From positions 20,662,931 through 20,726,930 of the forward strand of contig CAIIXF020000003.1 in NCBI GenBank assembly GCA_903813345.2: 64,000 nt of DNA, in the 5' to 3' direction. The DNA comes from Owenia fusiformis. Taxonomy: Eukaryota > Annelida > Polychaeta > Sabellida > Oweniidae. Of this stretch, positions 45,426 through 56,945 are shown piece by piece. A program made the position numbers and the translations under genes. Below the pieces are notes generated by a model, which searched no databases, was not told the origin of the DNA, and saw only the letters and a list, made by a program, of their open reading frames with translations. Within the stretch, counting starts at the first letter, position 1; every line of letters begins with the position of its first letter.

Positions 45426-48400
45426 CTGAAAGTACAAAATATACTATAAAAGGTTGTATCGAAAACACAAAAAATAGAACAGCTATTTGATCAGTTGTAC
45501 ATGCATGAGTTTCGGATAATGAAAAATTGGCGGTAATTTGGTCTGATTTGTCACACTTCCCCCACCCAGCAAAAACTATCGTCTTCACAAAATAAATATT
45601 GTCACAATTAATACGATCATTTATTTTGTACGTTTGAACACGGCCAATATTTCCGAACTCAAATTATAAATACAGACAAATTGGCACATGCACTTCTCGA
45701 CTCATTGCGTGCATACTGTTCTCTAGCTACCTTTGCCTCCCCGTAGAACTAACGTATTTTCCAAGATTCGACACAGAAAGTGCGTATGAAGACTTTTTAC
45801 GTGGTGTGGTAAGTAGCAAAGGTGTTCCTGTGATCTGAATTTTCTCCAATGGCATCATTGTGTACGAGAACGACATATAAAGATCCTGCATCCTCGAACA
45901 AGAAATTCGTGTATTTGTAGGCCTATTCTACGTTGACTGGTACAAATTGAAAGGGAGCCTTATAACGTATCTGGCCATGGGCTGATGTAATTCAATCATG
46001 TTTCGTTTAGTTATTACATGTTTCGTCCAATATTCAAATTACAAGTTGTTAGAAGAAAAGTATTCAAATGCTGAGTCTATTTTTCTTATATTGAACAGCT
46101 ATTTCCAATGCCAGGTCGATTTGTCGCATCTTCTTTGTTAGTTGTTTGCCATTGAATTGTGTGATCTGCGGCTGATTTTATTATTGTATTTTCGTTGACT
46201 GATCAATCTTAGCTATTGACTGTGTTACTTCCTATATCATTTTAATTGTTGCTTAACCTCATTGGGTTTGTCCATGTCAAGTATTTTCTTCGCTACGTGT
46301 GCAATGTTCAACTATTTATATCCTTCTAAATATTTTATCTTGCTTATTGGAAGGTTTAGAACTTCCACATGTATTATTAATAAGATGCCTTTAAGTATTG
46401 TTCCAATAGGTTACTGTTATTAGTTATAACCATATCAAGCCTAGTAGTTCGAAGCCAATATTTCAATAAAGATGTCTTAATAGAATTAATGTCATATTAC
46501 CCCAGGTCTAGTCGATGAAAATGATTTCTTAGGCAATTATATTCTTAATGCTAGTTTCTCAGTAAAAATAATAACCTAAATGTCAGTTCTATCTTCGAAT
46601 TGCATAAAATAATATCATTGGCTTTGATCGTTAAATATCGCTTACAGAAATCGCTAAAATGATTGTTGTGTCCGATATTATACGTTATTACAGTTTCCAG
46701 TTCCTGTAAGTTCCAAGGAGGATTGGCTCCCAGAGTGCACCACCGATATTCTGTCCCATATATGGGTATGTCGTAATACAAAATTCGAATTCAAACAGCC
46801 GCCATTTTGTTCACTTCAACATTTAAATCGTGAATTTTGGTCTTATTTCCAAACGAAAAATTCCAAAACTCACAAGAAATGATCGAAATATTGGTTCGAA
46901 TCTTTTGAACTGTTTATTTTGAATTTATAGTCGGTTTTAATTTCAGAAAATAACGACATTTCGACGTTTTCATTGTTGGAAAATATCGAGTTTCGATCCT
47001 GGGAGCCAATCCTCCTTGTGTAAGTTCATAATCCATTGTTAAGCTTTAATTAATCAATATATGAGGTCTATTGTGTAACAACCATTCAAATTGAAACATA
47101 TTGGTTCATTTGTCTGATAATGAAACTACGCAATCTTCTGTAATTATTTCAACTGAAATAATACATTAATTAAATAGTACGAGTATCTTGTATTAGGTCC
47201 TCGGGTCCTTGTTACGTTATATCCAGTAAATATCCAGTTTCCCTGTCGATATATCGTTGTTTGATGTTTGCCGATTGATGATGACTGTTGATTGATGAAT
47301 TTTGATTGATGATTTGACTACGCTTTTTAACACATGCTCGATTTCTCCAATCTTGTATATTTTAATTCACGATCACTTTCATCATTGTGACATCGAAACC
47401 GAGAATAAAGTTCCAGCAATATTAGTTTTCTTTCATATTACTTTTGAAATTATTATGAAATGAAAATAGTAATATGACGTGCACGAACCTGGGGACAATT
47501 CGGGAAATACGGGCTAATCTCAGCTTTAATCGTTAATATCTGCCTTATTTAAAAAGCTAACTATATGCATTATATATCATTTTGAAGTATTTTTTATTCG
47601 CATTTCACTGAAATTATTTTTCCTTAAAAAGTGTGATGGGATCTACCATATTTTTTAAGTTAAATGTACTCCGACATCGTCAAATACGCTGTAAGGCGTA
47701 ACATTTCACGCTTACACGGTTCGTTGAAATCAGGATAACTTTTGAAATACTGATCAGAATTTTACTAAAATTTCATATTTTATTCATTGAAACATGTGCT
47801 TTTATGACGTCACAATTGCCTAGCGGCTACAGTTCAAATCGTCTTATATGAACGCTTTTAAGATTTTCAAAATTGTGTAAGGTTTTGAAGGCGAGGGAGA
47901 CAAGCAATAAGTTCACCTTTATTTAACCTTCTAATTTAGGTCTGATTTCAAAAAAAATTTAACTGCACAATATTGTCATGGCGAAATTTACAAAACAATA
48001 ACCGATTTCTTTATTTTTCAAATAATAAGAGAATAAGAGTTGCTTTTAGAGACTTGAAAAAATGTAACGCATCGATTTTTTACCACAAATACCATACATA
48101 TCAATTTTTACTAACGCCCCGAGTGGATTTCCTGACCGTTTTTCAAAAATCAAAAACATTTTAGAAATATTGTCCTCGAGATCTTCTTGCTCTGTGAATT
48201 TCACCAGGATTGAATAAGAATAAAGCATCTTATTTTTAGGTTGACTAAACTTGACAAAATGTAACGCTTGCCTTTTTTACGTTATAATGCTGATTGCGCC
48301 CTATACTGGCCATTGTATTGTTTTGGTATTTTGACGCCATAATGTTACTCTAATTGTCCCCAGTTTCGTGCGACGTGTATAACAGGTTCACAACGAAACG

Positions 48401-51400
48401 TTCTTGTTTTGTTTGACTTGCATCGAGGTCCGGAAAAGACTAACGTGCGAGCTTATGCAAATAGTCCGAACTTTATTTTCCCAAGCAATTGCAATCATTA
48501 AAAGAACGCAAATGGCCAGAAGGATATTTCATTGAGATTCTATATTGACGATAAGTAATGTCAAATGCGAACATATTGTTGACTAAAATCTTTCAATTGA
48601 GCTCAATATTAAGACAATATATTGATTAAATATTCTTGCAGATTTCTTAATTCATTTGGAAGAATGTATGAAGTAAAGTGGAATCTCGGTTTACACCAAG
48701 TTTGGAAAAGGAAAAAAGATACAAAGAATTTAATTTTGAAGTGGCACATGACCATTGTTTATTCAGAAAACGTCAAATAGGTTTAATGTGAAAGGTCATC
48801 AAGAAATGTCATGGCTTCGCATGAACAAACTCACCTTAAACCTGCGCGCAGAGTCTAGTTATAAACTACCGAAGACGAAACTCTCTTTTAAGAAGCGAAG
48901 TCGAACGAACGCAAAGGTAACTCACCTTGGTTTATGCGTATGCTCTCTGTGAACCGTGTTAGGCACAAAACCTGACGTTTCAACGTTATGGGGGCGACAT
49001 CTATAGTAACCGTCATCATCCAGTTTTTCAGTGCCCTCTAGCGGGGACCAAGTTTTCTTTTTGAATGCTTTGAGACTGGAAGCCAATTGAGATCTGTATA
49101 ACACTGGAATAGTTTCTCCCTCTTTCTGGTTTATCTTCTGAAAATACCCAAAATATGTGAGATATATACTAAATGAATGAAAGATAATTCAAAAATCATA
49201 TTCCAGCGGAGTAAATGTATTCCTTTTTGGATTCTGATGAAAATATATCGTTTTCAGCACGGTATCGGAAATCCAGTGTTGCGTTAGTACATTGAAACGA
49301 GGTCGCTGTTGATTGGATTGAGATATTGCATGACGAACAATCATTCAGTTTGCCTAACCAAGGTCCCAAACTAAATTACAGAATGAATAATTCAGTTTTG
49401 CAATTAAAGAATGGGGGCGATGTCTATTTAATTAGTCTGGGTCATAAACCTGTATGAATTCGGTTGATAAAAGGCTAGACCATCGACATGAGAGTAGACA
49501 GAGAGTATCAATGCATAAGGCAATAGATACAACTACAGTACACCGTGTTAAAAGTTTGATAAATTGTAGTTCTAAAACCCCTGGCCCATGTTAAGACCAC
49601 TGCTATTAGACACTGAGTTATGAAATGAAAGCAATTGGATAATAAGCATTGACTTTATCTCAGTGATATAAGAGAGCTTAAACACATTGATTGCACGCAT
49701 ACTATTATTGAATAATGTGTGAGTGCTGCAGTTAATTACCTTAAACCCCTAGTAGTTGTATAATCCCCTTGCCTATTATGAAATCCTTGCTATGACACTG
49801 ATTTATGAAATGAAAGACTCTTGGATAATAAGCATAGATTTGTATCTCACTTAAACACATTGATTGCACGCATACTATTATTGTATAATGTGTGAGTGCT
49901 GCTGTTCATTACCTTAAACCCGTGGCTATTAGGGCGATATCGGTCCCCTGTTATATCTCCTTGAACCGAACGTACTTGAGCCTGCAGCCTCCGGAACTCA
50001 GACTACAATAAATATTATTTTGTACATGAATTTCCGTGTCATCAACATCTTTGTTTTTTTAAATATGAGTGTCGGTTACCTATCAAATGGAGCAGAGCAA
50101 AAGGATACGAGAAAAAATTTCTTCTTACAAGAATACTATTTACTAATGCTGATTACTACAATGAGACGGGCTGAATAAGATTGAGACAACAATGCAAAAT
50201 GAATTATACATGTCATAGTGACTTTTAACTTCATATTTTCTGGAGAGGTTCGCGCATTCCCCTACCTTCGTTATTTTATACATGGCCTGTGGTGATGTGT
50301 TTTGGACTTCAGAGGCCTCATCATCTTGTAGAGCTGACCAGGTCTGCCACTGATAAGTATCCTGTAAGGCACCAATTGCAAATGATTCAAAAAAATGTTG
50401 ATCAAGCTTCTTGCATACCAGGAACTAAGTGAATGCCATTCACTGAATGGTTTCTGCCGTGTGTTAGGGAAGGAAGGGATTTTGCTCATCTCAGCTGGAA
50501 TACAAAGTCAGTGCCGGTGTAAAAGGGTAGGAGGTCCTCTCAAATTATGGTCCTACTCTCCATTGATTTATATGGTGACCTAAATACAACCCTTTCCCTT
50601 ATTATCTTATACACAATCAGGGTCAGTAAGGGCCGTTAAGAAAGGGGACCATAATCCCCAGGGGACCATCATTCCTTTCACAACGGGTTTGTCTGATTTT
50701 TAGAAGCGATAGAGCAAAATAATTTCCCCAAATGACTTTTCGAGCTGCAAATCTACTATGAAATAAGGCAATTACTCAGATGCGAGTAGGTAGTTACCAG
50801 TTTCGCCACCAGGTGGCTGATTCGGGGGAAATAACATGGCAGGGTATAACAAAATTTCCCTTAAACTTGAATATTCATCAGTTTTAGTGGTTCACTTTTC
50901 ATATTACCCTAATGTATGTGATAGTTATACAAATTAAAATTTGTCCAGTAAAAGAAAATATTATCTGCCCAACACAAGAAAATATATTTCACTTTTTGTG
51001 GTTTAACAACATGGGCTCTTTGGGGAACCTCCCCGACCTAGAAGTCACATTTTCAAAGAAAATTAAATTTTCAAAGTTGATAAACTCTTTTCAAAACCAC
51101 ATTTCTAGATGTAATTTTTCATGTAGATTCCAAATATGACATCACTTTGACTGAATTGTGAATTTTTAAAGACGTAAATCAAGATTATTTCTACTCGCAT
51201 CTAGGATATTGCAATTTACTTCTGCAATCGAGTTGCTAAGACTGTCAAACGTCTGAACGTAGGAATGATCAAAATGTTAGTATCCCAGATTCTAAATATG
51301 ACGATCCAACGATCTTGAGTTTTCATGACTGTGATATATTTTATCTACCCATTATAAGAGAGATGGTTGTTAAGAATAAAGCACCTGTAATTGTATTTGG

Positions 51401-54400
51401 ATTCTAAATAGCTTAGGCAAACATGCGGTGTTTGACCTTGCAACATTTGAAATATTGACCATTGATATTGATCCTTTGATACGTCTAGAAACGGTACTAT
51501 ATTAGGATGCCCACCAATCTTTTCCCAATTACGTTTTCAATACAAGACATTACTTTGAGATACATAACCAAATAATCAGATGGAGCTGATGAGGACAGAT
51601 TCATCATTCAGTTCTCATCATTAATCTCTTCTTTCACGATTGGGTGAAATGCACCTGACGAACCAATTAATGCAGTGTTTCCGTACCTTATCAAGAGTTT
51701 GTCTCTGCGGTGTGGTCATCTTGTTATTGGTGTCCCCTTTAGATGTGCCATTACCATGGAGCCACCCATGGGCTGTGGTCCTCCTTGCCCCATCTCGTAC
51801 CCATCCGTGGTCCTTGGGTGGCGATCCCCGTAGTCCCAATCCTGATCTGTAAGACAAAACACTCATTCCTGAAACATTCAGATTGTCTTCATATCCTTTA
51901 TCGTCACCGTAGGGACCGTGTGCCCTTAAGTCCGTTTCAGACGATACTCGTCCTAGGCGTAATTTGGGAGATTTGGGAGTCCCGTGTCTTTCCTCGGCTC
52001 CATTTTGTGTCAATGTACCTGTTCCTTTGGTGTTAATATATTGATCTTGGTTTATGATATTTGGATTGTTCCACCATTCTTGACTACCTAGAATGAACTC
52101 GAACTTTCGTCTGGGTACTGACATACTATTATAATCAATAGACTTAAACCATTTTTATTATTGATTCAACAGTTTTATACATTTAAATTATCGAAGTGCA
52201 TACTATTAAAGTACGTTGAATGAATGTATTCATAAGTTTTCATCGCTGGGACAAGTCACGTCTATATATTAAGTAGGCTTTGAATAAATACTTTATGTGT
52301 GTAAATACAATATAAAAGGCCTATTCTTTGACGTGCATTCGATCTCGGCCGTTCTTTGGAAACGATTGTACAAATAACATCGGATTAACTTTGTCGGGTA
52401 AGATCGACTGAATATGGATTGACTGAACAAATACACAGCGATAAAAATCTCAGCTGATTTATAAAAAATGATGAAATAAAAAGTCTTTATGTTGTGGTTG
52501 CTATAGTTACATTTTGATAATAACCGCAGGTAAAATGTCACGATGACTTATTGGTCGTGTTCTTTCATCTCTCACATTGAACAGCTATAGAATGGTGAAT
52601 TGGTATCAATTTCTGATGTATCAAAATAAAATTGTCTTTATTATTATCATACATTATTTTTCAGAATATTTTTATAATAAAGAAACAAAATTTTCAATTT
52701 GTTTTAAGTATTGGATTAATTATTAGTTCAATATTTGTATATTGTAATCAGCAAGTGCACTTTAAACGTACAATTTTTACATCGTTATTGTAGCTAAGTG
52801 CTTCGGTTAAGACTCTACATACACTTAGGGGATATAAAAGTGGACATCGACCTATCGAATTAATGGGTCGGACTTAGTTGCGCAGCATCTCGTAGTTTTC
52901 TGTCATAGGTGTGGAGGTGCGTTTGTCAAGAGGAATAAGACCACACCGGAATAGCCTGACAACGGTAGAGTCAGATACCGTTGTCTCAAATGGCGGACAT
53001 AACCGTAGCTTCAATTAGATCTTCATGAATTGTATGTTTAATAGAGCACCTAGACTAAATTCCTTTGGACAAACAATCAATCAAAGTTTCTTCATCCTCA
53101 TTGTACAGTTAATAATGTTCCACCATCGAAATAAAGTCTTTAATTTAACCAATCAAAATGAGATACGGGACAACGGACACTGTAATTACCATATGCCGTT
53201 GTCTTTCTAAATTACTCAAGTTCAGATTCCGTTGTCATTGACGATATCGAAGACGTTATATTGTGGCGATTTACGACCCAATTTGATCAAAATTGGGATT
53301 TCATATGAAACATCATCACAAAAGCTAATACATGCACAGAATTAGCGACGATAAAATCCCATGAAATGAGGACCAAGTGATTAAAGAGTTGAACCGAAGG
53401 TTATGTCCGCCATTTGTGACAACGATATCTGACTTTACCGTTGTCAGGCTATTCCGGTGTGAAGACGATATTCTGGTCTGGATCTAAAAGCCTTGTGTGA
53501 CTATTGATTCTAATTGTGAGCCACCTGCATCATTCAATCAAATCTGACCTCTGGCTTATTAGTTTATACTTACCCAGGGGCAGAAAGGACCATATAGAAG
53601 ATGGTGGACGGATGGAGGACAATCGACGGTGACCATAATATCTCTGACACCGGCTGCATAATGAATGTAACCAACCAATACATTTTCGGCAGTTTTGAAA
53701 AGTGCACCCGGGTACGTCTTTTATTTCATAACGCGCGGCGTTCTCATGAAACTGTTTTCAAGGCAATGGCATGTTAGAGTAATTAAAGTGATAAACGTTG
53801 AGTGGTAAAACGTGATCATGTCCCTGACCAAAATATAGACTTAACTTTTGTACCTATATTTGCTTTTTACTGGTGCCCCGAGTTGACCGTAAACGTCTTG
53901 AAATGCCCCTGCACTAGGACGATATGGGATGGTTATGTTTGTTACTTGGGTCATCATGTCGAGGAAGCGTCATTTAGCGCCATCTTTGTTTCATTAATAG
54001 TTCTCATGTTTCATCCTTTTTATCGGGCTGGTAAACAAGATGTCGATACACTGACAATTCTCTCCACTGTTTTAGAGAAATTCCATGTTTCCACAATAGT
54101 TTATTTTATTTAGATCTGCATATCTTGTCAACGGCAAAATTTAGGAATCGGGCACTTTGATTCTAATGTTTATGTATCTTTACTCACTTATATATCTTTA
54201 AACTAATTAAGATGTGTTTTAAAAAATTGAAATGGTTCAAACACTCAGTGTGGCGTTCTGAACACAGTCTCGTTGTCACAATATAAGTAAACTAAATTGC
54301 AATCGTAAATTTTGAAGTAAAATATTTGATCTTCATTGTCATTTTATAGCACACTTTAGATAATGGTACATTTATCTCTGCCACTGATTTTATTGTTACA

Positions 54401-56945
54401 TTTTATCATGTCTGATTTCTGTATCACGCTCTTTACTTAGCCCAGAACTGTTGTTCATTAGCTGGCCATTCCTTTAGCCTACGTACATGTAGCTAGCTTC
54501 TTTGGAATTTTAGATATCATATAGTATCATAACTTTGATGAAATTGTGTAGTCGCATTGTACCCGCCATGTACCGTTTACTTGAGATGTCTCTCAACATA
54601 GATATACGAATGGCATGATCATCCCCTATTAAAAATCTTTTCATGGCTAAAAAACAACATCGAACATCATTTTTACCCCCGTAGCCACTGGAGTTCAATA
54701 TTATATAATAGACTGATGAATGTGTCCTTGTTTCTACATGATCATATCCAAATAGGCATTAATGGTATCCAAGTTCTCTCTCCGGTAATCTTTATTAATC
54801 CAAAAATCTAAACGATTCTACCCTATTAAGCATCTTTTCATGTCTAAAAACAACATCGAACGTCATTTTCACCCCCGTAGCCACTGGAGTTCAATAATAT
54901 AGACTGATGAGTGTGTCCTTGTTTCTACATGATCATATCCGAATAAGCATTAATGGTATCCAAAATTGCGCTTACAGTCATTAAAACTAAGTTCTCTCTC
55001 CGGTAATCTTTATTAATCCAAAAATCTAAACGATTCTACAATCATCCAATATGAAATGTTTGAGATTGAAAATACCAAGTTCGGCGTTTCCATTTATCAT
55101 CTTGTCCAAGAATGCACTGTAGGAATAACATTCAAAGTATTGCATAGTTTCGAACATTTAATACCATGTACGTGATTTATTGACCTTGGATAATAAAATC
55201 AAACAACATTTGAATATCATGAATTGTGTAAACACCTTTATATAAACACATTTGTAACAAACACACAAAGTTACTTAATGTTTGTTTTAGGTGATTAAAT
55301 ATTGTTTCTGGCACGTGATTTACTCAATTAATAAGCATTTAATATCTTAATAACGGCCATCGTCGGAAAACGGCATCACCAGGGAGTGGTGGGAGTGGTA
55401 ATCCCTAATATACAGGGTGACACAAAAAGTGTCACCCACATAATGTTGGATATAACCTTTTTGTCCGTATGATTCCCGACGTGTACAGGACTTTTTTGTC
55501 TGCGTGATTTCTGATCATGACTTGTTCTTTTGCACAATAAAGCAAGATTCCACGGAGCAACTCCATAGGAAGTTTTAGATGATGAACTCAGCTGGCTGCA
55601 CTTTTATGACCGTTACAATTAAATATGTGGTTAAATGTCGTCCATTCCATTCCAGGCACACTGGTTGAGCATGGTCTGAAGGTGGTTAATTTTACGAACA
55701 TCGTAAGGTGTTCGTATGACGTCATACGAGTGCGCGGGCTTACGTAACCTTCATGAATACAAAAAAGGCGGTCACGCATCCGTTACGTCAGGTTCGTGGC
55801 CATGAATAAGGCTGTACTGGTAAAGTTATTGACCACATTTAACATGATGAACCCTCCAGATTTTTTTTATCTCTGAGGGTACTTGAAAGATCATTTGTAT
55901 GTGATAAACCCCAAACCAAAGAACATCTGAAGATAGAGTTCACAAGGATGAAGATAAGGACCATTGATTTCTGTGGGGAATGTGTTTAATAAGGTCGCCA
56001 ATAACGTTGCTCATAGAATCCAGGTGTGCCTGACATTTTGACCACATCTTATAACGCTCATAAAAGTAATCTGAACTTGGAATTGCGACATGGAGTCTAG
56101 TTCTAATGTGCTAAATAACAAATCAGAAATCATGCAGACAAAACTAAGCCATGCAACATCATGTGGGTGGCACTTTTTTTGTTACCCTGTACTTTCTATT
56201 TTAGCCATAAGTTGATGAATTAAAATGGTGCATTGTGTAAATGATTCAAGGGGTTCGGCAGAACTTCGTTAAATTCGTTAGGGCACGCGCCATTGCCCAT
56301 TTGCTTTAGGCTGAGATTTATAAAAATAACTATGTAGGGTTTCAAATAAATATGTTCTTCCTCAAATAAATATGTTCTCCCTTTGTAGGCATACTCTTTG
56401 TGAACTGATTATGAAATCAAAAATTGCGAACTTTGGGACATTTATTTCAGTGAGAAAATCAGGAAGAATTTCGCGGAAAATTACATCATACTTAACAGTT
56501 ATGTCTTAATTACTTCAAGAATGAAGATATACAATTACAGTTCTAATTAACTAAGGGAAATGATTGAAACCTGATACTCAAGCTCTTTTACGTAGATGGA
56601 CGTCGAGAAAATGAGATTTGCTTACCCATACACTAGTATATCCTTTGCAGTTAGCTTCCCATTTTTGTATTGTTTGGACACTGGAACTTCTGTGCTGTCA
56701 ATTTTGAAGACCTCATTGGCACCAAACGACACACTCCTTCTTGCCTTGTTAGGATCAGCCTCGCTATTCTTATAGGCATCTGAGTCAGCATATATGTTAT
56801 CATTGGCCTTTATGTCATTCTTTATATAACGGTTTTCACAGGGTACAGGGTGGGGTGAATACTTTGGTCTGACACCCTGTACACACATCTCTTCGACGTC
56901 AAGTGCGATGATCTGAGGGATTGACCTACATGGCGAGCTCCACAT
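44042..56945 (-). CDS. Six-exon host gene, uncharacterised 846-residue cysteine-containing protein
   Basis: Model on the minus strand: exons 56945-56626, 52125-51687, 50361-50266, 50002-49913, 49137-48926 and 45425-44042. All five introns are GT-AG and all junction phases agree (2, 0, 0, 0, 2). The ATG at 56945 is the first after an in-frame TAA. No signal peptide or membrane segment is visible. Landmarks: KARRSVSFGANEVFKID (about residue 70-85), an acidic DSDYDSGLS segment (~477), a long charged helix VETEEWERARRERIRNAIKQ (~600), a cysteine cluster CCPRCVQLSCVGDCP ... CVHCFQKYCDGKC (~640-677, possible zinc binding), and a basic tail with several R-P-x-(T/S)-A words. I do not recognise the family. 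The first exon is the least certain because exon 2 also has an ATG one base after its acceptor. Confidence 0.8.
46714..47018. mobile_element. 305-bp MITE with 9-bp target duplication, in intron 5
   Basis: The exact direct repeats TGTAAGTTC (46705-46713 and 47019-47027) flank inverted termini CAAGGAGGATTGGCTCCCAG. A 9-bp duplication fits Mutator-like elements. A degraded relative lies at 7143-7380. Confidence 0.8.
47475..48377. mobile_element. 903-bp TIR element with TA flanks, in intron 5
   Basis: The termini share GCACGAA(C/A)CTGGGGACAATT as inverted repeats, with TA outside each end. Several internal copies of AAAATGTAACGC occur in both orientations. No coding capacity. Classed with TA-target elements by the duplication only. 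Confidence 0.65.
48926..49137 (-). CDS. Exon 5, large gene
   Basis: 212 bp between acceptor TTTTCAG and a consensus donor AAG|GTGAGT. It encodes KINQKEGETIPVLYRSQL ... RCRPHNVETSGFVPNT and leaves two bases that pair with exon 6. Confidence 0.85.
49560..49990 (-). repeat. Tandem duplication including the exon 4 donor
   Basis: Three related blocks about 170-180 bp apart, at 49566, 49748 and 49912. The 49748 block repeats the exon 4 end and donor (GGTTTAAG|GTAATT) and the following ~130 bp (TTGATTGCACGCATACTATT, TGTGTGAGTGCTGC). The third has lost the GT. Confidence 0.8.
49913..50002 (-). CDS. Exon 4, large gene
   Basis: 90 bp (30 codons, phase 0 both sides): SEFRRLQAQVRSVQGDITGD then RYRPNSHGFK, ending AAG|GTAATG. 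Its 3' end and donor are copied in the adjacent intron. Confidence 0.8.
50266..50361 (-). CDS. Exon 3, large gene
   Basis: 96 bp (32 codons, phase 0 both sides): DTYQWQTWSALQDDEASEVQ then NTSPQAMYKITK. Acceptor GTGCCTTACAG, donor AAG|GTAGGG. Confidence 0.8.
50362..51686. other. Intron 2 of the large gene
   Basis: No repeat or additional exon recognised. It contains a CCCCAGG-rich patch at about 50640-50670. Confidence 0.5.
51687..52125 (-). CDS. Exon 2, large gene
   Basis: 439 bp. One base completes a Gly codon, then MSVPRRKFEFILGSQEWWN and a Gly/Ser/Asp/Arg-rich stretch ending QRQTLDK at donor AAG|GTACGG. The ATG at 52124 could instead be the start of a shorter isoform of 739 residues. The acceptor (GATTATAATAG) has a weak pyrimidine tract. 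Confidence 0.75.
52942..53461. mobile_element. 520-bp MITE with 5-bp target duplication, in intron 1
   Basis: The inverted termini CACACCGGAATAGCCTGACA continue for about 70 bp (ACAACG(G/A)TA, AATGGCGGACATAACC). They are flanked by exact AAGAC repeats at 52937-52941 and 53462-53466. Internal GACAACGG words recur. It has the same CAC start and 5-bp duplication as 42873-43419 but an unrelated sequence. Confidence 0.8.
54600..55045. repeat. ~200-bp tandem duplication in intron 1
   Basis: The block with CCCCTATTAAAAATCTTTTCAT, CCGTAGCCACTGGAGTTCAA, TTCTACATGATCATATCC and TTCTCTCTCCGGTAATCTTT occurs twice with few differences. The second copy has a 34-bp insertion before its last part. Confidence 0.85.
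55413..56189. mobile_element. 777-bp TA-flanked TIR element, in intron 1
   Basis: The inverted termini CAGGGTGACACAAAAAGTG / CACTTTTTTTGTTACCCTG extend into CCCACAT(A/G)ATGTTG. TA lies outside both ends. CAGGGTG(T)-type termini are common in the Tc1/mariner group. No transposase. Confidence 0.75.
56626..56945 (-). CDS. Exon 1, large gene
   Basis: ATG at 56945, 106 codons plus two bases, donor TGG|GTAAGC. It encodes MWSSPCRSIPQIIALDVEEM ... KQYKNGKLTAKDILVYG. The phase (2) fits the exon 2 acceptor. It could also belong to a different gene. Confidence 0.6.

Noticed and set aside
42873-53466. Firm assignment of the CAC-ended MITEs to Transib/RAG-type elements
   Set aside because: The 5-bp duplication fits but the terminal heptamers CACTGGT and CACACCG do not match the known consensus, and no transposase is present.
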